A DNA stretch of 64,000 nt from Morococcus cerebrosus (GTDB lineage: Bacteria > Pseudomonadota > Gammaproteobacteria > Burkholderiales > Neisseriaceae), in NCBI RefSeq assembly GCF_022749515.1, contig NZ_CP094242.1, positions 1,674,001 through 1,738,000 of the forward strand, in the 5' to 3' direction. The notes under the pieces are model-generated. The model ran no database searches. It saw only the letters and a list, made by a program, of their open reading frames with translations, and had not been told where the DNA came from. This document shows positions 8,976-17,707 of this stretch, piece by piece. The position numbers were made by a program, and so were the translations under genes. Position 1 is the first letter of the stretch, and every line of letters starts with the position of its first letter.

Positions 8976-9944
8976 TCAGAACAAGGCTTCAATCCTTAAC
9001 AGCGCGCCGACGCGGTGTTTTTGGTTTTCCTTGCGGTTGTTGTAGTAGTTGACTTCGGTTTGGGTAAACAGCCAGTTGCGCCAAATCGGTTGGCGGTAGG
9101 TGGTAAACGGACCGTAGGTATTGAGGGCGGCTTTGCGTTTTTCGATATTGCCGCCGGTGTACACGCCGTAGTTGACGTGTCGGTGTTTGCCGAGGTTGTG
9201 TTGGCGGAAGAGGCTGTTGCCCCATGTCCAGTCTTCGGTTTTATCGTGTTCGTATTGCAGGTGTGCCTGATTGGCGATAAAGCTTTTTTCGCTGGGGATG
9301 TAGCGCGTTTCCCAGTTGGTACGGACATGGTGTTTGCTCTTGATGCCGTAACGGTAGATTTGCTCCAAACTGGTGTCGATGTTGTCGGTCAGTTGCCAAT
9401 TGCTCGAGCTTTTGGCGCGGGCGTACAGGTCGCTGCCGGAGCGGATACCGATATCGAAGTCGGTATCGGTGTGCTGTTTTGCGAATGCTTCAGACCAGCG
9501 TACGGCAATGGAAGCATTGTTGTCGCGGCTTTGGGATGCATCGAATATCCTGCCGTTGGTATTGGTACGGTTGCGGTAGGCGTTGGCTTCGTGTTTCAAC
9601 TCGTCGTCCAAAGAGTCGTCACCGAAAACCACATGGACTTTTTTCTCCAAGGTCGGCAGTTTCAGACGACCCCGTACGCGGGGCGTCACGGTAAACTTGT
9701 CTTCAGGGTTCCATTCGGTATCGAGCATGACGCGAAGGTTGGCATCGGCAGGATGGTCGGGATTTGGTTCGCCAAACCAGTCGTCTATGCGGTTGGACCA
9801 TTTGTCCAAGCGTTTGGAAACTCCTTTGTGGCGGTGGTCCAACCAAGTGTCGCCGTCGGCGGGCGGTTCGTCGTTCGCTGCAGCCATCGTCGGGAAAAGG
9901 ATAAGCAGGGTGAGTAGGGATAACGTAGAGGTTCGGAGAGTCAT
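8976..9944 (-). CDS. Predicted outer-membrane beta-barrel protein, unknown function
   Basis: 322 residues from the ATG at 9944, chosen because it yields a signal peptide (residues about 4-22, ending MAAA). The mature part is rich in aromatic and alternating polar/hydrophobic strands (RVRGRLKLP, NWETRYIPSEKSF, VGALLRIEALF) and ends in Phe, the usual C-terminal signal for barrel assembly. I do not recognise a named family. It may be a porin-like or lipid-associated outer-membrane protein. It converges on ruvX with a shared hairpin. Confidence 0.7.
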   Translation of the reverse strand: MTLRTSTLSLLTLLILFPTMAAANDEPPADGDTWLDHRHKGVSKRLDKWSNRIDDWFGEPNPDHPADANLRVMLDTEWNPEDKFTVTPRVRGRLKLPTLEKKVHVVFGDDSLDDELKHEANAYRNRTNTNGRIFDASQSRDNNASIAVRWSEAFAKQHTDTDFDIGIRSGSDLYARAKSSSNWQLTDNIDTSLEQIYRYGIKSKHHVRTNWETRYIPSEKSFIANQAHLQYEHDKTEDWTWGNSLFRQHNLGKHRHVNYGVYTGGNIEKRKAALNTYGPFTTYRQPIWRNWLFTQTEVNYYNNRKENQKHRVGALLRIEALF

Positions 9945-10110
9945 TGTTTTTCCTAGCTTAAAGCATAAAGCTATTATGGACGGTATCTTAGGGGTAATGC
10001 AAGTCGTCTGAAAAAGGCTGTGATAAAATCCTGCACGCTCGGTTTGCCGCCGTTCTGTTGTGCAGAAAAGCATTCAAGCGGGCGCATACCAATACATTAA
10101 GGAAAACCGA

Positions 10111-11094
10111 ATGAGTATTTTGTCGAAAATTTTTGGGAACAAGCCGTCCGGCGAAACGGTACAAGAGCCGCGCAGACTTTCCGCGCAGGAAAAAAGCGAG
10201 GGCGCGGCGCGGGCGATTTATGCGAAAGATAAAGTGTATGTGCCGCTGTCTGCCATGCAGGCGGATGTGTCGGAAGGGACGGGCATCCCTTATATAGGTC
10301 GTCTGAAAGACGGGCGGACGGTTTTATATCTGTTTGAAACCTATGAAGCGGCGCGGGCTTTTTCAGACGGGCAGGACGGCGCTTTAGACGGCATCGGCTT
10401 GGTCGGTGCGTTGGATAAGGCGGACCAGTTCAATAATCTGAACAATGTCCTGCGTGTTGCGCACTCGTTGGGCATTCAACTGATGGAATACCGAGGGCAG
10501 GGCGGCGAGCATTTCGAATGCGCGCTTTCGTGGCTGATGCGTGTCAACGGCGCGGATGGCATGGCGGCTTCCCGAGAAAAAATGGAGGCGTTGTCCATCG
10601 GCACCGATGCCAAGCTGCCGCTGCAATTTCACCCGATAGCCATTGTCGGTTTTTCCAATCCCTATAAGGTTACACCTGCGCGGGCGGAGGAATTGTTCAA
10701 GCAGTTTACGAATGTCGAAAATGAGGAATTGCTGAATTTTTTTGCCGGCAACACGCCGCAGGAGAATGTGTTGCTGATCGGGCTGGTGGAAAAATATTCG
10801 GCGGATTTGGCGAAATCCGTGAAGTATATCGTTTGGAACCAACTGGCGGAGCAGCCGCTTTTTGTCGGGATAAGCCTCAAAGACGGCGGACTTTACGCGC
10901 GGGACGGTTATTTATACCTCTTTTACACCGACCGTTTCCAACACATGGGACCTGCCGGCTGCCATCCCGTTTCCGGCAAGGAAGCCGTGTTGGACTTGGT
11001 TCGTCGCCACGAACTGAAAGGCATCGCCCTGACCGACGGACTGCACAATATGGCGCGGTTTGAAAACGACGTGATTTTCCAAGACGGGGAATAG
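10111..11094 (+). CDS. Conserved hypothetical protein, 327 residues
   Basis: Start set at 10111, preceded by TAAGGAAAA at good spacing; the frame is open upstream to 10060. No signal peptide or membrane segment is seen, so it is probably cytoplasmic. The N-terminal part (VYVPLSAMQADVSEG ... YIGRLKDGRTVLYLFE) vaguely recalls SseB-like domains, and the C-terminal third repeats a similar pattern (PLFVGISLKDGGLYARDG ... YLFYTDRFQ), which suggests an internal duplication. I do not recognise a function. It stands alone between the divergent outer-membrane gene and the yidB-like gene. Confidence 0.7.
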   Translation: MSILSKIFGNKPSGETVQEPRRLSAQEKSEGAARAIYAKDKVYVPLSAMQADVSEGTGIPYIGRLKDGRTVLYLFETYEAARAFSDGQDGALDGIGLVGALDKADQFNNLNNVLRVAHSLGIQLMEYRGQGGEHFECALSWLMRVNGADGMAASREKMEALSIGTDAKLPLQFHPIAIVGFSNPYKVTPARAEELFKQFTNVENEELLNFFAGNTPQENVLLIGLVEKYSADLAKSVKYIVWNQLAEQPLFVGISLKDGGLYARDGYLYLFYTDRFQHMGPAGCHPVSGKEAVLDLVRRHELKGIALTDGLHNMARFENDVIFQDGE

Positions 11095-11129
11095 CGGAAA
11101 CCTCCCTGCCTCGGCTTGAAATAAAGGGG

Positions 11130-11157
11130 CCTTGGATTCGGATTTCAAGTGCAACAC
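11130..11157. repeat. Solitary IS1655-like terminal repeat (remnant)
   Basis: CCTTGGATTCGGATTTCAAG followed by TGCAACAC is the same sequence as the outer end of both IS1655-like copies at 38250 and 43713. No transposase or second end is present here. A DUS arm follows immediately (CTTTCAGACGACCTTTTTT), as at the intact copies. It looks like a scar of a lost IS1655 insertion. Confidence 0.75.
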
Positions 11158-11287
11158 AGGCTTTCAGACGACCTTTTTTGTTTTCGCGTCAATTCTCCCT
11201 AAGCCGGGTTTAATTGAGTTAAACCGCGAATTAAATGACGGAATTTTGTTACACTCGGCATTTTACACTTCACACAAAGGAAACATC

Positions 11288-11710
11288 ATGGCATTAATGG
11301 ACAGTCTGCTGAACGCGGCAGCACAAGCACTGGGCGGTAAAGACGGTAGCGGCGCACAAAACTCTCTGACCGATATGGCGATGGATTTGGTACGTCAGCA
11401 AGGCGGAGTGGGCAGTCTGATCAACCAGTTGCAACAAGGCGGATTGGGCGACGTATTGAACAGCTGGGTTTCCAACCAACAAGACAACGCGCCCATATCC
11501 GGCAGCGATTTGCAAAACGCGCTGGGCAGCGACACCATCAGCCAAGTGGCGAAAAAGTTCGGCATTGATGCCAACCAGGCGGGCGACCTGCTGGCTCAAG
11601 TCCTGCCCAACCTCGTTGATAAAGCCACCCCCAACGGCTCGGCGCAGGAAGCCGACGGTTTCGGCTTGGACGACATCGCCTCCGCCATACTGAAAAACTT
11701 CACCAAATAA
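11288..11710 (+). CDS. YidB-like DUF937 protein
   Basis: 140 residues from the ATG at 11288, preceded by AAAGGAAAC. It opens MALMDSLLNAAAQALGG and contains the DUF937 features LINQLQQGGLGDVLNSWVS and LAQVLPNLVDKATPNG seen in E. coli YidB. Function is unknown. No signal peptide. An upstream in-frame extension to 11132 would encode the IS1655 scar and a DUS, so it is not the real start. A bidirectional DUS hairpin follows the stop. Confidence 0.88.
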   Translation: MALMDSLLNAAAQALGGKDGSGAQNSLTDMAMDLVRQQGGVGSLINQLQQGGLGDVLNSWVSNQQDNAPISGSDLQNALGSDTISQVAKKFGIDANQAGDLLAQVLPNLVDKATPNGSAQEADGFGLDDIASAILKNFTK

Positions 11711-11724
11711 GTGGTACTTTAAAC

Positions 11725-11765
11725 AAAAAGGTCGTCTGAAAACATTCTTTCAGACGACCTTTTTA
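11725..11765. terminator. DUS inverted-pair bidirectional terminator
   Basis: AAAAAGGTCGTCTGAAA and TTTCAGACGACCTTTTT lie between the convergent yidB-like gene and the Nudix gene. The stem is near perfect and the loop short. Confidence 0.8.
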
Positions 11766-11778
11766 CATCCTTTTCACA

Positions 11779-12312
11779 TCAATCCTGCATCAGCCAATAT
11801 TGCAGGCCGATTAGGGTTTTGCCGTCTTTGATTTCGTTGTGTGCCAAAGCGGTGCGGGCTTCTTCCTTGCTCATCAGGACGGTTTCGGTGATTTCGTCTT
11901 CGTCGTTGCTCAAGGTGCTGCCGAGGCGCACGCCTTCTGCTTGGTAGAAGTACATTTTTTCGTCGCAGAAGCCGATGGCGGTGTAGAAGCTGCTGATGAG
12001 TTTGACGCGGTCGGCGGTGTACGGGGTTTCTTCCGCCAGCTCGCGCAGGGCGCATTCGGCGGGGTCTTCGCCTGCATCGAGTTTGCCGGCGGGTAGCTCA
12101 AGCGTGGCAGCGTCTGCGGCGTAACGCCATTGGCGTACGAGCACGGCTTTGCCCTCTTCGGTAACCGCTAAAACGCAGGCCGCGCCGGGATGGCGGATGA
12201 CGATGCGCTGGCTTTCGTTGCCGTTGGGCAGGCGGACTTTGTCGCGGTTGATGGTAACAAATGAGCCTTGGTAAATCGGCTCGCTGCTGAGTTTGGTTTC
12301 TTTCAAATCCAT
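11779..12312 (-). CDS. Nudix hydrolase, ADP-ribose pyrophosphatase type
   Basis: 177 residues. The Nudix box is GKLDAGEDPAECALRELAEE, with the catalytic RE..EE residues intact, then TPY where the consensus has xGU, so the glycine after EEx is replaced by Pro. N-terminal strands (ETKLSSEPIYQGSFVTINRD) and QWRYAAD ... LELPAGK match the ADP-ribose diphosphatase (NudF-like) subgroup, which hydrolyses ADP-ribose to AMP and ribose-5-phosphate. Substrate is inferred from subgroup resemblance only. Transcribed leftward, converging with the yidB-like gene. Confidence 0.88.
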   Translation of the reverse strand: MDLKETKLSSEPIYQGSFVTINRDKVRLPNGNESQRIVIRHPGAACVLAVTEEGKAVLVRQWRYAADAATLELPAGKLDAGEDPAECALRELAEETPYTADRVKLISSFYTAIGFCDEKMYFYQAEGVRLGSTLSNDEDEITETVLMSKEEARTALAHNEIKDGKTLIGLQYWLMQD

Positions 12313-12343
12313 TTGCGTGTTCTCTTTGTAAAGTTTGATACGG

Positions 12344-12403
12344 AGTCGTCTGAAAATCGGGAATGAGTTTTAACTTCGTTGAAGCCGAGCTTTCAGACGA
12401 CCT
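12344..12403 (-). terminator. DUS inverted-pair terminator after folB
   Basis: GTCGTCTGAAAA and TTTCAGACGACC face each other with a 35-base spacer, between the folB stop and the Nudix gene. A third single DUS core lies at about 12422. Confidence 0.55.
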
Positions 12404-12468
12404 CTTGAGTCAAGAAGCAGCTCGTCTGAAAAGAGCGAATCAGGTTTCGCTAAACCGTTTGTACTGCT

Positions 12469-12819
12469 TTAAATCCTGCTGCGTTCGATTTCAATGCCGA
12501 CTTCTTTGACATCGGGCAGGATGCCGGGCTTGATGATTTTGACGCGCACACTCAACGCGCCGAAATTGTCGAGGATGAGTTTGGCGATGTGTTCCGCCAA
12601 TGATTCGAGCAAGAGGAAGCTTTGTTCGGCAAGGCTTGCCCTGACGGCTTCGCAGACTTCGCCGTAGTGGACGGTATTGCCGATGTGGTCATCCTGACCG
12701 CTTTGTTCGGGGATGCCGATGTCCAAGTCCAAAATCAGGGTTTGGGGGCGTTCGCGTTCCCAGTCGTACACGCCGATTAAGGTGTCCGCCTTCATGCCGC
12801 GTAAAAAGATTTTGTCCAT
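12469..12819 (-). CDS. folB: Dihydroneopterin aldolase
   Basis: 116 residues from the ATG at 12819 (MDKIFLRGMKADTLIGVYDW), which matches the FolB family start; the frame is open 17 codons further upstream, but that part overlaps the promoter shared with plsY. Features: IGVYDWERE, DHIGNTVHYGEVCEAV, and the substrate-site region LLESLAEHIAK. FolB splits dihydroneopterin in folate synthesis. It is divergent from plsY, with about 56 bases between the two start codons. Confidence 0.95.
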   Translation of the reverse strand: MDKIFLRGMKADTLIGVYDWERERPQTLILDLDIGIPEQSGQDDHIGNTVHYGEVCEAVRASLAEQSFLLLESLAEHIAKLILDNFGALSVRVKIIKPGILPDVKEVGIEIERSRI

Positions 12820-12875
12820 TTGCCTGCCTGTTTTTTTGATAAAATGAGCGTCCCATTTTAAGTAAAGCATCTGAA

Positions 12876-13487
12876 ATGTTCAATGTATCCGCCGTTATCG
12901 CGGCTTATTTAATCGGTTCGCTGTCGTTTGCCGTCATTGTTTCCAAATATTACGGCATGGACGATCCGCGCACTTACGGCTCGGGCAACCCCGGCGCGAC
13001 CAATGTTTTGCGCAGCGGCAAGAAAAAAGCGGCGGCACTGACTTTGCTGGGCGACGCGCTCAAAGGTTTGGTGGCGGTGGTTTTGGCACGCTGTCTGCAA
13101 GATGCTTTGAATCTGTCGGACATCACCATAGCAGCGGTTGCCGTCGCCGCGTTGGTCGGACATATGTGGCCGCTGTTTTTCAGCTTTAAAGGCGGCAAGG
13201 GCGTGGCAACTGCTTTGGGCGTATTGCTGGCGCTTTCTCCTGCAACGGCTTTGGTTTGCGCGGCAATTTGGCTGGTGATGGCGTTCGGCTTTAAAGTGTC
13301 CTCGCTTGCCGCGCTCGCCGCCACCGTAGCCGCGCCGCTCGTCGCCTTCTGGCTGATGCCCTACCCTTCTTGGGCTTGGGCGACCGTCGTCATCGCCGTG
13401 CTGGTGTTGTACCGCCATAAAAGCAATATCCAAAACCTGATTCAAGGCAAAGAAGGCAAAATCGGAGACAAGGCGGACAAGCCTTAA
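12876..13487 (+). CDS. plsY: Acyl-phosphate:glycerol-3-phosphate acyltransferase PlsY
   Basis: 203 residues with about five membrane segments. The three PlsY motifs are visible: GSGNPGATNVLR, the middle GDALKG, and GHMWPLFFSFKGGKGVAT. It transfers acyl groups from acyl-phosphate to glycerol-3-phosphate in the inner membrane, the first acylation step of phospholipid synthesis. The C-terminal tail is cytoplasmic-type, rich in Lys and Gly. Divergent from folB, as in several other bacteria. Confidence 0.96.
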   Translation: MFNVSAVIAAYLIGSLSFAVIVSKYYGMDDPRTYGSGNPGATNVLRSGKKKAAALTLLGDALKGLVAVVLARCLQDALNLSDITIAAVAVAALVGHMWPLFFSFKGGKGVATALGVLLALSPATALVCAAIWLVMAFGFKVSSLAALAATVAAPLVAFWLMPYPSWAWATVVIAVLVLYRHKSNIQNLIQGKEGKIGDKADKP

Positions 13488-13498
13488 ACCTGATTTTA

Positions 13499-13548
13499 TT
13501 TTTCAGACGACCTGTCTGATTGCGTAATGAACCAAGGTCGTCTGAAAA
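13499..13548 (+). terminator. DUS inverted-pair terminator after plsY
   Basis: TTTTCAGACGACC and GGTCGTCTGAAAA, spacer about 24 bases, 12 bases past the plsY stop. Confidence 0.65.
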
Positions 13549-13650
13549 CCTTTCAATCTACGCTGCGGCATCGCCTTAACCCGCCGGCAGGTATCGAAAA
13601 CCGATTTAATCCATTATAATCAAGCTCTTTTGTTTCACAGCCAAACTTCC

Positions 13651-15102
13651 ATGCCGAAACGCCCGTTCAAAACCGTCCTGACCGCCTTTACCTTGGCCGC
13701 GCTGTCTGCCTGCTCGCTGGTCAAGTATCAGCCTGTCGCCACCATCAATAAAATTGATATGAACCAAGGCTATCGTTTTGAAACCAGCCAGTTTCGGCGC
13801 GAAGAAGACGACACCTTCATCATCCTGATGCTTTCCGGCGGCGGAACGCGCGCGGCGGCGTTGGGCTACGGCGTGTTGGAACAGCTTCAGCAGCAAAAAG
13901 TCACCATCGGCGGCAAAAGCAAGTCGCTGATGTCCAATGTCGATTTGGTGGTCGGCGTATCCGGCGGCTCCGTCCTCGCCGCCTACTTCGCGCTCAAAGG
14001 CGAAGAAACCATCCCCATATTTTACAAGCGTTTCCTTCACCAAAATTTCCAACGCCAAGTCGTCAAACAAGCCTTTTCCATGTCCAACCTGCCCCGCCTC
14101 GCTTCGCCCGAATACGGACGCGGCGACCTCTTGCAGGAGCAGTTTGAAAACCACCTTTTCGGCAAAGCCACCTTCCGCGATTTGGAAATGCACGGCAAAG
14201 GCCCGTTCGCCATCATTTCCGCCACCGACATGGGCGCGGGCGAACGCCTGAACTTCACGCAAGAATACTTCGACCCCATGTGTATCGACTTGGGCAGATT
14301 GCGCCTGGCCCGCGCCGTTGCCGCCTCCAGCGCAGTGCCCATGATATTCGCCCCGATTACCCTCAACAACAACGGCGGCAACTGCGGCTACACCCTGCCG
14401 CCGCAACTGCAAATGACCGGCCTCGAATCGCAAAAGCAGCAAAACGCCACTTATCAAGAGTTTAAAAACAGGTTCAACAAATACAGCGACAGCAAAACCC
14501 GCCCTTACATCCACCTGATAGACGGCGGACTGACCGACAACCTCGGCATGCGCAGCCTCTTGGACATGACCGAAATCTATCCCGACAAAGTGTTGGAACA
14601 ACAAATCCGCAGCCGCAACCTGCGCCACATCGTCGTCATCAGCGTCAACGCCCAAAACCAAATCAGCAGCAATATGGACAAAACCGCTGCCGTACCCGGA
14701 TTCCGCGACGTCGTTACCGCCATCGTCAACATCCCCATCGACCAATACACCCAAGAATCCCAACGCCGCTTCCGCGCCTTCGTCGACAAACGCAACGAAA
14801 CCAGCCGACAAAACGGCGACGGAATCAGCTTTTCCTTCGTCAGCCTCAACCTCAAAGACCTGCCGCCCTCCGCGTTGCGCGACAAAGTGTTGAACATCCC
14901 CACCAGCTTCTACCTCCCGCCCGAAGACGTGGACAACCTGCGGACCGCCGCAGCGGAGCTGATGAAACAGTCCCAAGACTACCAAAAACTGCTGCAAGAA
15001 TTTGCCGCACACCCCAACCCCGAAAGCATCTTCGCCGAGCCGCCGCCACCCGACCCCAAAGACGGCAAAGCAGCCAAAAAACAAAACAAACCCATCCAAT
15101 AA
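13651..15102 (+). CDS. Patatin-like phospholipase lipoprotein
   Basis: 483 residues from the ATG at 13651. The N-terminus is a lipoprotein signal with lipobox LSAC. The patatin catalytic dyad is visible: oxyanion motif [13 protein letters not shown], nucleophile Ser in GVSGGS, and Asp in the DGGLTDNLG motif. Such proteins hydrolyse acyl esters of lipids. A proline-rich, charged tail ends the protein. The predicted site is the periplasmic face of a membrane. No operon partner; its DUS terminator pair is split by a Correia element. Confidence 0.88.
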   Translation: MPKRPFKTVLTAFTLAALSACSLVKYQPVATINKIDMNQGYRFETSQFRREEDDTFIILMLSGGGTRAAALGYGVLEQLQQQKVTIGGKSKSLMSNVDLVVGVSGGSVLAAYFALKGEETIPIFYKRFLHQNFQRQVVKQAFSMSNLPRLASPEYGRGDLLQEQFENHLFGKATFRDLEMHGKGPFAIISATDMGAGERLNFTQEYFDPMCIDLGRLRLARAVAASSAVPMIFAPITLNNNGGNCGYTLPPQLQMTGLESQKQQNATYQEFKNRFNKYSDSKTRPYIHLIDGGLTDNLGMRSLLDMTEIYPDKVLEQQIRSRNLRHIVVISVNAQNQISSNMDKTAAVPGFRDVVTAIVNIPIDQYTQESQRRFRAFVDKRNETSRQNGDGISFSFVSLNLKDLPPSALRDKVLNIPTSFYLPPEDVDNLRTAAAELMKQSQDYQKLLQEFAAHPNPESIFAEPPPPDPKDGKAAKKQNKPIQ

Positions 15103-15116
15103 CCACACCACAACCC

Positions 15117-15258
15117 TTTCAGACGACCCATATAGTGGAGTAAATTTAAATCAGGACAAGGCGACGAAGCCGCAGACAGTACAGATAGTACGGCAAGGCA
15201 AGGCAACGCCGTACTGGTTTAAATTTAATCCACTATAAAACCCAAAGGTCGTCTGAAA
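15117..15258 (+). terminator. DUS hairpin split by a Correia element
   Basis: TTTCAGACGACC at 15117-15128 and GGTCGTCTGAAA at 15247-15258 are the two arms of a normal DUS terminator for the patatin-like gene. The 107-bp Correia element fills the loop. Because the Correia ends are themselves inverted, the whole can still fold as nested stems. Confidence 0.6.
15131..15237. repeat. Correia element (CREE), short 107-bp form
   Basis: Ends TATAGTGGAGTAAATTTAAA / TTTAAATTTAATCCACTATA with the standard core in the opposite orientation to the copies at 1824 and 27688. It lies inside a DUS terminator loop. Confidence 0.92.
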
Positions 15259-15281
15259 CACCGAAACGGAACACCCCGATC

Positions 15282-16025
15282 ATGAACGACAAAACCAGCC
15301 CCATCGTTACCGACATCAACCGCCCCGTCCTCGTCCCGCCCGGCGGCCATAAAAAAGTCCTCTTGCATTCCTGCTGCGCCCCGTGCAGCGGCGAAGTGAT
15401 GGAAGCCATGCTCGCCAGCGGCATCGACTACACCATCTACTTCTACAACCCCAACATCCACCCGCTCAAAGAATACATGTTGCGCAAAGAAGAAAACATG
15501 CGCTTCGCCGACAAATTCGGCATCCCCTTCATCGACAAAGACGACGACTACGAAAACGACCGCAAAGAATGGTTCGCCAAAGCCAAAGGCATGGAATTCG
15601 AACCCGAACGCGGCATCCGCTGCACCATGTGTTTCGACATGCGTTTCGAAAAAGCCGCCCAATACGCCCACGAAAACGGCTTCCCCGTCTTCACCAGCTC
15701 GCTGGGCATTTCCCGCTGGAAAAACATGGCGCAAATCAACGACTGCGGCCACCGCGCCGCCGCGCCCTACGACGATGTCGTCTATTGGGATTTCAACTGG
15801 CGCAAAGGCGGCGGCAGCGCGCGCATGATCGAAATCAGCAAACGCGAACACTTCTACCAACAAGAATACTGCGGCTGCGCCTACTCCCTGCGCGACTCCA
15901 ACGCCCACCGCAAATCGCAAGGCCGCATCCCCATCAAACTCGGCGTGCTGTATTACGGCGACGAGTCCACACAATACGAACCCTCGCCTGACGAACAGGC
16001 AGCCAAAATCGTTGTGGACAAATAA
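15282..16025 (+). CDS. queH: Epoxyqueuosine reductase QueH
   Basis: 247 residues. The QueH (DUF208) cysteine pattern is visible: SCCAPCS near residue 31, RCTMCFD in the middle and YCGCAYS near the C-terminus, giving the ligands for its metal centres. QueH reduces epoxyqueuosine to queuosine in tRNA as the non-homologous alternative to QueG. The tgt gene of the same pathway lies at 60.9 kb. The IS1106-like element begins 16 bases after the stop, so the native terminator is displaced or lost. Confidence 0.94.
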   Translation: MNDKTSPIVTDINRPVLVPPGGHKKVLLHSCCAPCSGEVMEAMLASGIDYTIYFYNPNIHPLKEYMLRKEENMRFADKFGIPFIDKDDDYENDRKEWFAKAKGMEFEPERGIRCTMCFDMRFEKAAQYAHENGFPVFTSSLGISRWKNMAQINDCGHRAAAPYDDVVYWDFNWRKGGGSARMIEISKREHFYQQEYCGCAYSLRDSNAHRKSQGRIPIKLGVLYYGDESTQYEPSPDEQAAKIVVDK

Positions 16026-16865
16026 TTGATGTCGGTTTTATGAGACCTTTGCAAAATTCCCCAAAATCCCCTAAATTCCCACCAAGACATTTAGGGGATT
16101 TCCCATGAGCACCTTCTTCCAGCAAACCGCACAAGCCATGATTGCCAAACACATCGACCGCTTCCCATTATTGAAGTTGGATCAGGTGATTGATTGGCAA
16201 CCGATCGAACAATACCTGAACCGTCAAAGAACCCGTTACCTTAGAGACCACCGCGGCCGTCCCGCCTATCCCCTGTTGTCCATGTTCAAAGCCGTCCTGC
16301 TCGGACAATGGCACAGCCTCTCCGATCCCGAACTCGAACACAGCCTCATCACCCGCATCGATTTCAACCTGTTTTGCCGTTTTGACGAACTGAGCATCCC
16401 CGATTACAGCACCTCATGCCGCTACCGTAACTGGCTGGCGCAAGACGACACCCTGTCCGAATTGCTGGAACTGATTAACTGCCAACTGGCCGAAAAAAAC
16501 CTAAAAGTAGAGAAAGCATCCGCCGCCGTCATTGACGCCACCATTATTCAGACTGCCGGCAGCAAACAGCGTCAGGCCATAGAAGTCGACGAGGAAGGAC
16601 AAGTCAGCGGCCAAACCACACCGAGTAAGGACAAAGATGCCCGTTGGACAAAGAAAAACGGCCTCTACAACTCGGTTACAAACAACATACCCGTACCGAT
16701 GAGGAAGGCTATATCGAGAAACTGCACATCACTCCTGCCAATACCCATGAGTGCAACCATCTGTCCCCTTTGTTGGAAGGCATTGCCGAAGGTACGACCG
16801 TCTATGCCGACAAAGGCTACGACAGCAAGGAAAACCGGCAACATCTGAAAGAGCATCAGTTGTTA

Positions 16866-17707
16866 GAACGTGTTCATTGTCTCAGCCTCTGCTGTAAACT
16901 ATCGGCATGAACAGAAAAACCTACCCAAGCGATATCAGTCGCGAGCAATTTGCGCCTCTCCTTCCCCTGCTGGAAAGTGCCCGTAAACGCACAGCGCCAC
17001 GCCAGGTGGACTTGTACGATGTCTTTTGTGCCATTCTCTACCTGCAACGCACTGGCTGCTCCTGGCGCGCTTTGCCGGGCGACTTCCCCAAATGGCGCAC
17101 CGTGCATTCCTACTTCCAGAGATGGACCGAACCACGCGAGAGTGGCATCAGCATCCTTGAGGAAGCATTAAAAAAATCAGGTAGTTGCGGAGCACCGCAA
17201 GCAGGGGCGCCATGAAGCAACTACTTTCCTGATTATTGATGCGCAGAGTGTGAAGAACACGGATACCGCCATGGAAAAAGGCTACGATGCGGGCAAGAAG
17301 GTTAGCGGTATCAAGCGACATATAGCGGTTGACACGCAAGGTTTGCCGCATGCCCTTGCGGTAACGACGGCGGATGTTACGGATAGAAAAGGCTGCCTGG
17401 TGGCATTGGAACGTGGGCGGGATAATCTTGGTGCGATACAAAAAATCCTTGCTGACGGTGGTTACACGGGTAAGGCATTTGCTTCGTCGGTACAGGAGTT
17501 GATTGGTGCGGAGGTAGAGATTGCCAAACGAAACGAATTGCACCGTTTTGCAGTATTGCCGAAGCGATGGGTAGTAGAGCGCAGCTTTTCCTGGTTGGAA
17601 AAGAACAGGCGGCTTTGGAAAAACTGCGAGCGTAAGTTGAGTACCAGTCTGCAAATGGTAGCTTTGGCTTTCTTGGGAGTCCTGCTACGAAGACTATGAA
17701 CACGCTC
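16866..17707 (+). mobile_element. IS5-family element (IS427-like group) nested in IS1106-like element
   Basis: Ends GAACGTGTTCATTGTCT and its near-inverse AGACTATGAACACGCTC, flanked by TTA on both sides (16863-16865 and 17708-17710), which fits the 3-bp TNA duplication of this family. Length 842 bp, typical of the IS427 group with two overlapping frames. I cannot give its exact name. Confidence 0.85.
16907..17699 (+). pseudogene. IS5-family transposase in two frames
   Basis: The first frame (16907-17215, 102 residues, MNRKTYPSDISREQFAPLLP ... GCSWRALPGDFPKW) is the N-terminal IS5 domain. The second frame carries the DDE parts (LIIDAQSVKNTD, ADGGYTGKAF, VVERSFSWLEKNRRLW). They meet near a run of seven A at 17170-17176. 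A -1 slip there meets a stop within three codons; only a +1 shift joins the two frames (KNQVVAEHRKQGRHEATTFL). So either programmed +1 shifting or a one-base change in the A run; I treat it as possibly inactive. Confidence 0.75.

Noticed and set aside
13606..15111. Long minus-strand open frame (501 residues)
   Set aside because: Exact antisense of the patatin-like gene, low-complexity composition from codon bias, no start signal.
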